DNA of 64,000 nucleotides from an uncultured Lachnospiraceae bacterium (GTDB lineage Bacteria > Bacillota > Clostridia > Lachnospirales > Lachnospiraceae): assembly GCA_949840805.1 (NCBI GenBank), contig CATKXR010000004.1, positions 62,001 through 126,000 of the forward strand. Reading direction: 5' to 3'. The position numbers were made by a program, and so were the translations under genes. Numbering within the stretch: the first letter of the stretch is position 1; every line of letters begins with the position of its first letter. Positions 55,003 to 63,379 of the stretch are shown here, in pieces. Under the pieces are notes generated by a model, which was given only the letters and a program-made list of their open reading frames with translations, had not been told where the DNA came from and ran no database searches.

Positions 55003-56739
55003 ATGAAGGATTACATGAAGATTTATGAGGAGTGGCTGTCGAATCCGTACTTTGATGAAGGGACAAAGGAGGAACTGCGGGCGATCGCGGGCGATGAGAA
55101 TGAGATCAAGGAAAGATTCTACATGGATCTGGAGTTTGGCACGGCCGGCCTGCGGGGGATTATCGGTGCGGGGATTAACCGGATGAATATCTATGTGGTC
55201 CGCAGAGCCACCCAGGGCCTGGCAAACTATATTATCAAGCAGGGCGGGGCGTCAAAGGGGGTTGCCATTGCCTATGATTCCAGGAGGATGTCGCCGGAAT
55301 TCGCCGATGAGGCGGCACGCACCCTGGCGGCTAACGGGATCAAGGCTTATAAATTTGAGTCTTTGCGCCCCACGCCGGAGCTGTCCTTTGCCGTGCGCGA
55401 GTTAGGATGTATCGCCGGAATCAATGTGACGGCCAGCCATAACCCGCCGGAGTACAATGGATATAAGGTATATTGGGAGGACGGTGCGCAGTTTACCCCG
55501 CCTCATGATAAGGGCGTGACCGAGGAGGTCCTGGCTATTGAGGATCTGTCAACCGTAAAGACCATGAGCGCTTCTGACGCAAAGGCGGCAGGGCTGTATG
55601 ACGTGATCGGCGCGGAACTTGACAATAAATACATTGCCAACGTAAAAGCCCAGGTAGTCAATCAGGAAGCTATCGACCAGATGCAGGACAAGATCAAGAT
55701 CGTGTATACCCCGCTTCACGGCACAGGTAATATTCCGGTCCGGCGGGTGCTCAAGGAGATCGGGTTTACGCATGTATACGTGGTTCCGGAGCAGGAGCTG
55801 CCTGACGGGGAATTCCCCACTGTCAGCTACCCCAATCCGGAAGCGGCGGAGGCTTTTGCCCTGGGTCTTAAGATGGCGAAAGAGATCGATGCGGATCTGG
55901 TGCTTGCCACTGACCCGGATGCAGACCGTTTGGGCGTATATGTGAAGGACAGCAAGTCAGGAGAGTATATTTCCCTGACCGGCAATATGTCCGGTTCCCT
56001 GCTTTGTGAGTATGTGCTGAGCCAGAAGAAGGCGCAGAAGGCAATTCCCGCAGACGGAGAGGTGGTTAAGTCCATTGTCAGCACCAATCTGATCGATGCG
56101 GTGGCAGCTTCTTATGACTGTAAGCTGATAGAGTGCCTGACCGGATTTAAGTGGATCGGACAGCAGATTTTAAGGGAAGAAAATACAGGCGTCGGACATT
56201 ATATGTTCGGTATGGAGGAGAGCTACGGATGTCTGATCGGTACATACGCGCGGGATAAGGACGCGGTATCGGCCACTGTGGCCCTGTGTGAAGCTGCGGC
56301 TTATTATAAGACGAAGGACATGACGCTGTGGGATGCCATGATGGCTATGTATGAGAAGTACGGTTATTACAAAGACGCCGTCAAGTCTATCGGCCTGTCA
56401 GGAATCGAAGGGCTGGCCAAGATCCAGTCTATCATGGAGACTTTCCGCAATGAGACGCCTGCCGGCTTTGGAGAATACAAAGTAGAGTATGCCCGGGATT
56501 ATAAGATGGATACGGTTAAGGATATGGCTACCGGAGAAGTGAAGCCTACCGGACTTCCGTCTTCCAATGTGCTGTATTATGATATGAATGATAATGCATG
56601 GCTGTGCATCAGGCCGTCCGGCACAGAGCCCAAGATTAAGTTCTATTACGGAGTGAAGGGAAGTTCTTTGGCGGACGCGGATGCTAAGTCTGCGGCTTTG
56701 GAAGAAGCGTTAATGGAGGTTGTGAACAAACTGCTGTAA
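55003..56739 (+). CDS. pgcA: Phosphoglucomutase/phosphomannomutase
   Basis: The 578-residue alpha-D-phosphohexomutase interconverts glucose 1- and 6-phosphate (or the mannose esters) via a phosphoserine. The catalytic serine is S145 in TASHNPPEYNGYKVYW. The magnesium site is D304/D306/D308 in ATDPDADRLG, the sugar-binding loop is GMEESYGCLIGTYARDKD, and the phosphate site is RPSGTEPKIKFYYGV. The length and the N-terminal 45-residue extension match the PgcA type of Firmicutes. It provides glucose 1-phosphate for glycolipid, teichoic acid or glycogen synthesis. Confidence 0.95.
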   Translation: MKDYMKIYEEWLSNPYFDEGTKEELRAIAGDENEIKERFYMDLEFGTAGLRGIIGAGINRMNIYVVRRATQGLANYIIKQGGASKGVAIAYDSRRMSPEFADEAARTLAANGIKAYKFESLRPTPELSFAVRELGCIAGINVTASHNPPEYNGYKVYWEDGAQFTPPHDKGVTEEVLAIEDLSTVKTMSASDAKAAGLYDVIGAELDNKYIANVKAQVVNQEAIDQMQDKIKIVYTPLHGTGNIPVRRVLKEIGFTHVYVVPEQELPDGEFPTVSYPNPEAAEAFALGLKMAKEIDADLVLATDPDADRLGVYVKDSKSGEYISLTGNMSGSLLCEYVLSQKKAQKAIPADGEVVKSIVSTNLIDAVAASYDCKLIECLTGFKWIGQQILREENTGVGHYMFGMEESYGCLIGTYARDKDAVSATVALCEAAAYYKTKDMTLWDAMMAMYEKYGYYKDAVKSIGLSGIEGLAKIQSIMETFRNETPAGFGEYKVEYARDYKMDTVKDMATGEVKPTGLPSSNVLYYDMNDNAWLCIRPSGTEPKIKFYYGVKGSSLADADAKSAALEEALMEVVNKLL

Positions 56740-56747
56740 GAAGACAG

Positions 56748-56793
56748 GAAAAAACTGCTGCCACAGAGGGAAAACCGTGGCGGCAGTTTTTTT
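56748..56793 (+). terminator. Terminator after phosphoglucomutase
   Basis: AAAAACTGCTGCCAC pairs with GTGGCGGCAGTTTTT (one G-U pair), followed by extra T residues, just past the stop at 56739. Confidence 0.92.
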
Positions 56794-56891
56794 GTGATGG
56801 GAGATTCCTATATCCAGGCGGAGCTTCTTAAAACAGGAACCGTGAGTCATGACAGCCATGGAAAGACAAGAGAATATGCAGGTTTCTCTGC

Positions 56892-56920
56892 TTGCGCAGG
56901 ATAGTAAAGTGTGCTACAAT
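56892..56920 (+). promoter_or_regulatory. Probable thrC promoter
   Basis: TTGCGC, 17 bases and TACAAT lie 85 bases before the thrC start. A T-box leader was not recognised in the short upstream region. Confidence 0.5.
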
Positions 56921-57004
56921 CCTCTAGGAAAGATTGAAAATAGAAAGAAAAAAGCAAGCCTGAAAAGAGGCTATTATTTAAAGAACAGAGAGGATTGGCT
57001 GAGT

Positions 57005-58501
57005 ATGGAGAATTTATCTTATCAGAGTACCAGAGGCGGGGAAAAGGGATTGACAGCTTCCAGTGCAATTTTAAAGGGACTGGCAAAAGACGGCGGACTG
57101 TATATGCCTTCGGTGATCCCGAAGCTGGAGATCTCTGCAGATAAGCTGGCAGGTATGTCTTATCAGGAGACAGCCTATGAAGTGATGCGGTTATTTTTGA
57201 CGGATTATACAGAAGAGGAATTGAAATACTGTATCCGTTCTGCTTACGACAGTAAATTTGATACTGAGGATATTGCGCCCTTACGGGAGGCGGACGGAGT
57301 TTACTACCTGGAATTGTTTCATGGAAGTACTATAGCGTTTAAGGATATGGCGCTGTCCATTTTACCCTACCTGATGACAACGGCTGCAAAGAAGAACCAT
57401 GTGGAGAATGAGATTGTGATTCTGACGGCTACTTCCGGAGATACGGGAAAGGCCGCTATGGCAGGATTTGCAGATGTGCCGGGTACGCGGATTATCGTGT
57501 TTTATCCTAAGGGGGGAGTCAGCCGGGTTCAGGAACTGCAGATGGTGACTCAGAAGGGGGACAACACGGCAGTGGTGGCGATTCATGGAAATTTTGACGA
57601 TGCCCAGACTGGGGTCAAGAAGATTTTCGGAGACCAGGATTTTGGAAAACGGCTGGCAGAGCGGGGATTCCAGCTTTCTTCCGCCAATTCCATCAACATA
57701 GGACGACTTGTGCCGCAGGTAGTATATTATGTCTACGCATATGCCAGGTTAGTAAGAGACGGAAAGATCATGGCGGGGGACGAGATCAATATTACGGTTC
57801 CCACCGGTAATTTTGGCAATATTCTGGCGGCTTATTTTGCAAAGCAGATGGGCCTGCCTGTGAAGACGCTTATCTGCGCTTCCAATGATAATAAGGTATT
57901 ATATGATTTCTTCAAGACAGGAGTTTATGACAAGAAGAGAGAATTTATTCTGACAAGCTCCCCGTCAATGGATATTTTGATTTCCAGCAACCTGGAGCGG
58001 CTGATTTATATGAGTACGGGAATGGACGCGGAAGCGAACAAGAAACTTATGGCAGAGCTTGCCGGGACCGGCGCGTATACGGTGTCAGAGGATATGAAGT
58101 CCAAAATGGCAGACTTTAAGGGCGGATATGCCACGGAGGCAGAGAACGGGAAGGAGATCAAACGGCTGTTTGACAAGACCGGTTACATGATTGACACCCA
58201 CACCGGAGTGGCTTCTGCAGTTTATCAGAAGTACAAGGCAGAGACGAAAGATGTGGTTCCTACCGTCATCGCTTCTACCGCAAGCCCCTACAAATTTTCA
58301 CATAGCGTAATGGAAGCCGTGTTTGGAGACCAGGGGGATAAGGACGAATTTGCCATTATTGACGATCTGTGCGCGGCTTCCAAAGTAGCCGTTCCAAGAG
58401 CCGTGGAAGAAATCCGGAATGCCCGGATACGTCATAAGAGGGAGTGCGATGTGGATTCCATGGAGGAGACGGTAGCGGAAATTCTTGGGCTGCAGGCATA
58501 G
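57005..58501 (+). CDS. thrC: Threonine synthase
   Basis: The 498-residue PLP enzyme turns O-phosphohomoserine into threonine. The start MENLSYQSTRGGEKGLTASS, chosen at ATG 57005, matches the family N-terminus; upstream in-frame codons do not. The PLP lysine is K113 in HGSTIAFKDMALSIL. The phosphate-binding and cofactor loops are TATSGDTGKAAMAGF and PTGNFGNILAAYFAKQMG. It belongs to the longer (class I) form common in Clostridia. No homoserine kinase or dehydrogenase gene is adjacent. Confidence 0.96.
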   Translation: MENLSYQSTRGGEKGLTASSAILKGLAKDGGLYMPSVIPKLEISADKLAGMSYQETAYEVMRLFLTDYTEEELKYCIRSAYDSKFDTEDIAPLREADGVYYLELFHGSTIAFKDMALSILPYLMTTAAKKNHVENEIVILTATSGDTGKAAMAGFADVPGTRIIVFYPKGGVSRVQELQMVTQKGDNTAVVAIHGNFDDAQTGVKKIFGDQDFGKRLAERGFQLSSANSINIGRLVPQVVYYVYAYARLVRDGKIMAGDEINITVPTGNFGNILAAYFAKQMGLPVKTLICASNDNKVLYDFFKTGVYDKKREFILTSSPSMDILISSNLERLIYMSTGMDAEANKKLMAELAGTGAYTVSEDMKSKMADFKGGYATEAENGKEIKRLFDKTGYMIDTHTGVASAVYQKYKAETKDVVPTVIASTASPYKFSHSVMEAVFGDQGDKDEFAIIDDLCAASKVAVPRAVEEIRNARIRHKRECDVDSMEETVAEILGLQA

Positions 58502-58595
58502 GATTTGTCCAAAGTCCGCGGTACTGTTATCAACAACCAATACCTGGCCGAAAAGATTGTGGAAAGTTACACTATTCAAACATGGGAAAATGCGT

Positions 58596-58601
58596 TATAA
58601 T
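58596..58601 (+). promoter_or_regulatory. -10 element of the fba promoter
   Basis: A perfect TATAAT lies 85 bases before the fba start. No good -35 was found at the right distance, so an activator or an unusual -35 is possible. Confidence 0.45.
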
Positions 58602-58686
58602 AGTGCATAATAGTACAGGCTGCAGTCTGTGCTTCCCACAGGAGAGGGAAAGTGGGAGTATAAATAACGAAATGGAGGATCTAAAA

Positions 58687-59550
58687 ATGTTAGTATCTGC
58701 AACAGAAATGCTGAAAAAAGCGAAAGCCGGCCATTATGCCGTAGGACAGTTCAACATCAACAATCTGGAGTGGACCAAGTCCATCCTGGCTACCGCGCAG
58801 GAGCTGAATTCCCCGGTTATCCTGGGTGTGTCCGAGGGCGCAGGCAAGTATATGACAGGTTTTAAGACAGTGGCCGATATGGTGAAGGCTATGATCGAGG
58901 AGATGAATATCACGGTTCCGGTTGCCCTGCATCTGGATCACGGCAGCTATGACGGCTGCTATAAGTGCATTAAGGCAGGATTTTCTTCCATTATGTTTGA
59001 CGGTTCCCATTATCCTATTGAAGAGAATGTAGAGAAGACCAAAGAGCTGGTGAAAGTTGCCCATGCAATGGGGCTGTCCATTGAAGCTGAGGTAGGTTCT
59101 ATCGGCGGTGAGGAAGACGGAGTTGTAGGTATGGGCGAGTGTGCAGATCCCAATGAGTGCAAGGCTATTGCGGATTTGGGCATTGATTTCCTGGCTGCGG
59201 GCATCGGCAATATCCATGGCAAATACCCCGAGAACTGGCAGGGATTAAGCTTTGACACCCTGGCTGCAATCCAGGAGAAGACCGGCGAAATGCCTCTGGT
59301 GCTTCATGGCGGTACAGGTATCCCGGCTGACATGATCAAGAAGGCCATTGACCTGGGCGTTGCGAAGATTAATGTGAATACAGAATGCCAGTTGTCCTTT
59401 GCGGCTGCTACCCGTGAGTATATTGAGGCCGGTAAGGACCAGCAGGGCAAGGGCTTTGACCCGAGAAAGCTTCTGGCACCGGGCGCGGCTGCCATTAAGG
59501 AGACTGTAAAAGAGAAAATGGAACTGTTTGGGTCCGTTGGGAAAGCCTGA
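58687..59550 (+). CDS. fba: Class II fructose-bisphosphate aldolase
   Basis: The 287-residue zinc enzyme splits fructose 1,6-bisphosphate into dihydroxyacetone phosphate and glyceraldehyde 3-phosphate. D84-H85 (LHLDHGSYDG) are the catalytic Asp and a zinc ligand; H177 (GNIHGKYP) and H207 (LHGGTGIP) complete the site. SIEAEVGSIGGEEDG and FAKINVNTE-like (VAKINVNTECQLSF) stretches fit the family. The start at 58687 follows GGAGGATCT by 5 bases; upstream in-frame starts lack conservation. A tagatose-bisphosphate aldolase of the same family is less likely. Confidence 0.93.
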   Translation: MLVSATEMLKKAKAGHYAVGQFNINNLEWTKSILATAQELNSPVILGVSEGAGKYMTGFKTVADMVKAMIEEMNITVPVALHLDHGSYDGCYKCIKAGFSSIMFDGSHYPIEENVEKTKELVKVAHAMGLSIEAEVGSIGGEEDGVVGMGECADPNECKAIADLGIDFLAAGIGNIHGKYPENWQGLSFDTLAAIQEKTGEMPLVLHGGTGIPADMIKKAIDLGVAKINVNTECQLSFAAATREYIEAGKDQQGKGFDPRKLLAPGAAAIKETVKEKMELFGSVGKA

Positions 59551-59573
59551 GAAAAGGGAAAACGGATAGTTTG

Positions 59574-59617
59574 ATACATGAGGGCGGTGATACATATGTA
59601 TCACCGCCCTCATGTAT
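59574..59617. repeat. Perfect 44-base palindrome after fba
   Basis: The two 22-base halves are exact reverse complements with no spacer (centre at 59595/59596). It lies between fba and the convergent PPC gene. It has no U-run on either side, so it differs from the other terminators here. It could still stop or protect transcripts from both directions, or extrude as a cruciform. Confidence 0.9.
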
Positions 59618-59664
59618 GCATCCCAAAACGGCCTTTAACGGCACCTTATTGCATGTTTTGTCTG

Positions 59665-60084
59665 TTAAAACCGATACAGATTCAGCCCGATCTCTTCATC
59701 CATCCTTCGTTCTATAGTCCCGTCCAGTTTCGTCACTGTGATCTCAGCCGTAGCAGATACATAACAGGCGTTCATATGGCCTCCCGATATGTTCATTTCT
59801 TCATCACACAGATTTACGTGAAAATGCAGATAGGTTTTTCCGTCTTTTGTTGAAATATTTCCTACCAGAGAAGTAATCTCCATTGGACCTGTGAGTTCTT
59901 TTTTCTTATAGACCTTGTTGATTGTATCGAAAAGCCCTACGACAGCCTTGTTGGCTGCTCCAAGTCCCACGGCAGAGCCTACACGGATATTTTCCATGCG
60001 GCACAGTGTTTGAATTTGTTCCAGAATCTCTTCTCCCGGATCCACTCTCATAACATAATGGTTGCCCAATTGCTTATATTCCAT
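59665..60084 (-). CDS. PPC-domain (DUF296) protein
   Basis: The 139-residue single-domain protein has the PPC/DUF296 fold: a start with RVDPGEEILEQIQTLC, GSAVGLGAANKAVVGLF, and the His motif LHFHVNLCDEEMNISGGH. Bacterial PPC proteins form trimers and may bind metal or a small ligand; some influence DNA in plants. It is the last gene of the lower hexarate operon. Its role here is unknown. An AAGGAGGAAATA ribosome site supports the start. Confidence 0.85.
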   Translation of the reverse strand: MEYKQLGNHYVMRVDPGEEILEQIQTLCRMENIRVGSAVGLGAANKAVVGLFDTINKVYKKKELTGPMEITSLVGNISTKDGKTYLHFHVNLCDEEMNISGGHMNACYVSATAEITVTKLDGTIERRMDEEIGLNLYRF

Positions 60085-60102
60085 TATTTCCTCCTTTATT
60101 CA

Positions 60103-61077
60103 TCACAAAACCATTCTCCACAATGGCACGGAAACCAGAGATAAAAAGGTAGATACCACGATGCATTTGGTTGCGAATTTGTAATCACAGCCATGCTTGG
60201 CAGCCAGGATCGCAGAGGTACTGCCTGCCGGCATCCCGGTTATTATCACTGAAATCCCGGTAATCAGCGGATCAATCTGTGCCAGGCGGCATCCTGCCAG
60301 TGCGATTGCCGGAAGGATTGCCAGGCGCAATACTGTTATAAAGGCCACATTTCCATCAAACATTTCTCCCGGTTTTACATCGGATATCATCATGCCGATC
60401 AGCACCATGGTCAATGCCGTTGTACAGCCTCCGGCTGCCCGGACCGCTTTGTCCAGCGCCAAAAGAAACACGGATGTTACGGAACTTACCGCATGAATGC
60501 CGCAATTCATAACGCCATTGTAAAGAGAAGCCAGGGGCGCCTGAAAGACCAGCAATACCAGCCCGATCTCCACTGATATAATACAGGGGTGGAGCATTAA
60601 TTTTTTCAGCACGCTTTTCATGTCCGGCGATTCCGTAAAACAGGAAACTCCGGCCGTCCACATCACGATTCTGGTGGGAACAATAAAAATCGCCGCATAC
60701 ATCAGCCCTTCTGCCCCAAAAATCCCTTCGGCAATCGGCATTCCCAGAAATCCCGAGTTGGACACCAAGGTGCAGTACTGCATTACCTGCCGGACTTCTT
60801 TTGATTTATGGTTGTAGAGCACCCGGCTTAAAATGAAATTTACCACCTGGATCAGCGTTGCAATCACCAGGCACAGGGCAAACTTTTTCAGAATTTCCAT
60901 GCTGAATTCCATACGGAAGGAATTGATAATATTGCAGGGAAGGAAAAAATACAGGACGGCATCCGTCAGTATTCCCTTTCCTTCCGGTTTTAGAATTCCT
61001 GTTTTTGTCATCACTGCTCCTGCTGCCATCAACAGAAACATCATAATCTGCAAAGCCCACAAACTGCCCAGCTCCAT
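60103..61077 (-). CDS. AEC-family membrane transporter
   Basis: The 324-residue protein has about ten membrane helices with AEC features: NSGFLGMPIAEGIFGAEGL in the first half and ITGMPAGSTSAILAAKHGC with ATKCIVVSTFLSLVSVP at the end. AEC carriers move carboxylates such as malate, or auxin in plants. In this operon it probably handles a carboxylate of the hexarate or glycerate pathway. A GGAGAGGA ribosome site supports the start, and the gap to garK is 29 bases. Confidence 0.88.
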   Translation of the reverse strand: MELGSLWALQIMMFLLMAAGAVMTKTGILKPEGKGILTDAVLYFFLPCNIINSFRMEFSMEILKKFALCLVIATLIQVVNFILSRVLYNHKSKEVRQVMQYCTLVSNSGFLGMPIAEGIFGAEGLMYAAIFIVPTRIVMWTAGVSCFTESPDMKSVLKKLMLHPCIISVEIGLVLLVFQAPLASLYNGVMNCGIHAVSSVTSVFLLALDKAVRAAGGCTTALTMVLIGMMISDVKPGEMFDGNVAFITVLRLAILPAIALAGCRLAQIDPLITGISVIITGMPAGSTSAILAAKHGCDYKFATKCIVVSTFLSLVSVPLWRMVL

Positions 61078-61106
61078 AGCCTGTCCTCTCCGTTTTTACA
61101 CAATGC

Positions 61107-62252
61107 TCAGGATTTTTTTAAATCCATTCCTGCTTTTAACAGCCGGAACATCCGCTCTGCCGCTCCTGCATACAATTCCTCAGCCCGGTCGCAGGCCTCC
61201 TGGATATCCATCGCCCCGTTGATGGTGGGCAGTATACTGTCAATGCCATATTCAAAAATTTTATCGGCTCCCTGGCCCATGCCGCCTACAATGGCAACTG
61301 CCGGAATCCCCCTGGATTTACAGCGCTGTCCGATACCGCTGGGAACCTTGCCGAATGCCGACTGCCAGTCAATGCGCCCTTCGCCTGTCACTACCAGGTC
61401 CGTCCCCTCCAGAAGCCCGTCGAAGTCGATCAGATCCAGAACGGTGTCAATTCCTGACTTCAAAGTAGCATCCAGAAATCCGCAGAGCGCCGCACCCAGG
61501 CCTCCCGCAGCCCCGGCGCCGGCTTTCGTCTCCACATCGATCCCCAGTTTATCGCGCATTACAGCCGCGTAATTTTTCATCCCGGCTTCCAGCTCATCCA
61601 GAATCTCCGGCGTTCCTCCCTTTTGTTTGCCAAATGTGTAGGTGGCCCCGTCCGGCCCTGTCAGAGGATTGGTTACATCACACATTACTGTGATCTCGGC
61701 TTCTTTGACTGCCGGGTCAAGGCCGCTCACGTCAATATCTGCAACCTTGGCCAGATCTGAGCCAAAGCCTGCCAGCTCCTTCCCTTCCGCATCCAGAAAA
61801 CGGATACCCAGCGCACGCATGGCTCCCATCCCGCCGTCATTGGTAGCGCTGCCTCCGATAGCGATAGACAGTTTGCGCAGTCCCTGGGTAAGGGCGTCAC
61901 GAATCAGTTCCCCCGTGCCGTAAGTAGTGGTATTCAGAGGATTTCTTTTTTCCATCGGAACCATGGGGAGTCCGGAAGCCGCCGCCATCTCAATGACTGC
62001 CGAATCTCCGTGAAATACACCATAGAAGCCTTCCACATCCTCCATCAGGGGCCCATGGACCATAACCTTACGCCAGCTTCCCTTCGTGGCGTCCACAACG
62101 GCTTCCACGGTTCCCTCGCCGCCGTCTGCGACTGGCACTCCGGCCGTTTCACACCCGGGAAAGATTTTATTGGCCGCTTCTGTAAGCAGCCGGATGCTCT
62201 GTTCTGAAGTGATGGTTCCCTTGAAGGAATCTGAAGCAAATAAAAACCTCAT
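61107..62252 (-). CDS. garK: Glycerate 2-kinase
   Basis: The 381-residue enzyme begins MRFLFASDSFKGTITSEQSI, the standard start of the GarK/GlxK family. Also seen are PVADGGEGTVEAVVDATKG, GGSATNDGGMGAMRALGIRF, GAGAAGGLGAALCGFL and VTGEGRIDWQSAFGKVPSGI. It phosphorylates D-glycerate to 2-phosphoglycerate, the last step of hexarate degradation into glycolysis. The start at 62252 follows AAAGGAGAAGAT; upstream in-frame ATGs fall in a structured leader. It acts with the reductase and aldolase encoded upstream. Confidence 0.95.
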   Translation of the reverse strand: MRFLFASDSFKGTITSEQSIRLLTEAANKIFPGCETAGVPVADGGEGTVEAVVDATKGSWRKVMVHGPLMEDVEGFYGVFHGDSAVIEMAAASGLPMVPMEKRNPLNTTTYGTGELIRDALTQGLRKLSIAIGGSATNDGGMGAMRALGIRFLDAEGKELAGFGSDLAKVADIDVSGLDPAVKEAEITVMCDVTNPLTGPDGATYTFGKQKGGTPEILDELEAGMKNYAAVMRDKLGIDVETKAGAGAAGGLGAALCGFLDATLKSGIDTVLDLIDFDGLLEGTDLVVTGEGRIDWQSAFGKVPSGIGQRCKSRGIPAVAIVGGMGQGADKIFEYGIDSILPTINGAMDIQEACDRAEELYAGAAERMFRLLKAGMDLKKS

Positions 62253-62279
62253 ATCTTCTCCTTTCATGATATGCAACAA

Positions 62280-62372
62280 GCCGGCAAATGTCCAGGAGGA
62301 ATGCCGGCATGTCATCGGTATGGCGCTGGTAACGCGGCTGCATCTGCAGGTATCACTTGGCACCATACCGAT
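62280..62372 (-). promoter_or_regulatory. Structured leader between the aldolase gene and garK
   Basis: On the minus-strand RNA two hairpins occur in series. The first pairs 62372-62360 with 62326-62314 (13 pairs, one G-U), with an apical region of about 33 bases. The second pairs 62308-62302 with 62286-62280 (7 pairs) and exposes CUCCU in its loop, which is complementary to the garK ribosome site AGGAG. No U-run follows, so it is not a classical terminator. It could be a processing or translation-control element. It matches no riboswitch the annotator recognised. Confidence 0.5.
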
Positions 62373-62419
62373 ATATATTATGGTAGTAAAGTAGCTTTTA
62401 TTTTAACAGCCGATCTGTA

Positions 62420-63319
62420 TCAGATCAGTCCGGCCTTTTTCATCTCTGTCTTGATCTTGTCAAGCACAGGTCCCTCCGGAGTGGCAAGGTTCGGAGTATA
62501 GGGAACGCCAATATTTCTGCCCCGCAGATTTGCCATATCTTTGGCAGCTACCGGGAAGCTTGCGCCGTCCATGGACAGACGAACCGGATTCAGCTTAAAC
62601 TGCGCTTCCAGGGAGCCTTCCAAATCACCGGCTACATACTTATTGTACACGTCCGTGATCAGTTCCGGCATAAAGTTGGCGGCTGTGCAGACACCGCCTA
62701 CGGCGCCGTGGCACATAGATGCATACAGGAGCGTATCTTTTCCGCCAAATACTTTAAAATTCACGTCTCTGGTCCTGCGGATAAACTCGGCAGTCTGCGT
62801 AATATCTCCGCTGGTATCCTTCATCCCGATGATATTCTCTACTTCGTGGGCAAGGCGCTCCACCAGATTGCCTGACATGGTGTAGCCTACCCGTCCGGGA
62901 TTGTTGTACAGAAGCACCGGAGTCTCCGGAACAGCCTCGGCGATGGTTTTAAAATGCTGAAAAAGCTCGGTCTCTGTCGGCTTCAAGAACATGGGCTGCA
63001 GGATGGAAATACCTGCGGCGCCGTTGGCCACCGCCATCTTGGCAAGGCGGACACATTTCTTTGTGCTGATAGCGCCGATGCCGAAATATACCGGAACCCG
63101 GCCGGCGGCCTGATCTACCATGATCTTTAAGCCCCGCTCCATCTCATCTTCTTCGATTACATAGAACTCACCGTTGCTCCCGAATGCCAGGATGCCCAGC
63201 ACCCCGCCGTCTATCACATAGTCTACCTGCTCCCGCATTTTTTTCTCATCGATTTTCTCATCGGCGTCGATAGGGGTCAGGATCGGAACCACTACACCCT
63301 TGATAAAATCTGTATTCAT
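62420..63319 (-). CDS. DapA-family class I aldolase, probable 5-keto-4-deoxyglucarate aldolase or dehydratase
   Basis: The 299-residue TIM-barrel enzyme belongs to the dihydrodipicolinate synthase/N-acetylneuraminate lyase group. The Schiff-base lysine is K167 (IIGMKDTSGD), the catalytic Tyr is Y138 (LLYNNPGR), and the substrate loop is GSNGEF. The start at 63319 follows GAGAGGAGAT. It lies between tartronate semialdehyde reductase and glycerate kinase, exactly where E. coli has the unrelated aldolase GarL. Cleavage of 5-keto-4-deoxyglucarate to pyruvate and tartronate semialdehyde is therefore the most likely role. A KdgD-type dehydratase/decarboxylase giving 2-oxoglutarate semialdehyde is the alternative, but it would leave its neighbours without a substrate. 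Confidence 0.85.
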   Translation of the reverse strand: MNTDFIKGVVVPILTPIDADEKIDEKKMREQVDYVIDGGVLGILAFGSNGEFYVIEEDEMERGLKIMVDQAAGRVPVYFGIGAISTKKCVRLAKMAVANGAAGISILQPMFLKPTETELFQHFKTIAEAVPETPVLLYNNPGRVGYTMSGNLVERLAHEVENIIGMKDTSGDITQTAEFIRRTRDVNFKVFGGKDTLLYASMCHGAVGGVCTAANFMPELITDVYNKYVAGDLEGSLEAQFKLNPVRLSMDGASFPVAAKDMANLRGRNIGVPYTPNLATPEGPVLDKIKTEMKKAGLI

Positions 63320-63379
63320 ACCTAATCTCCTCTCTGAAATCACAGCTTTTATGACATCTTCTGCACACAGGTAAATTGA

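Noticed and set aside
56849-57004. N-terminal extension of threonine synthase by 52 residues
   Set aside because: It overlaps the likely promoter and does not belong to the conserved enzyme; ATG 57005 fits the family start.
58444-58686. Extension of the fba frame upstream, overlapping thrC
   Set aside because: The upstream part contains the TATAAT promoter element and has no aldolase similarity.
62420-63319. Assignment as true dihydrodipicolinate synthase (lysine synthesis)
   Set aside because: It lies between garR and garK, and its substrate loop GSNGEF differs from the usual G-T-T-G-E of DapA.
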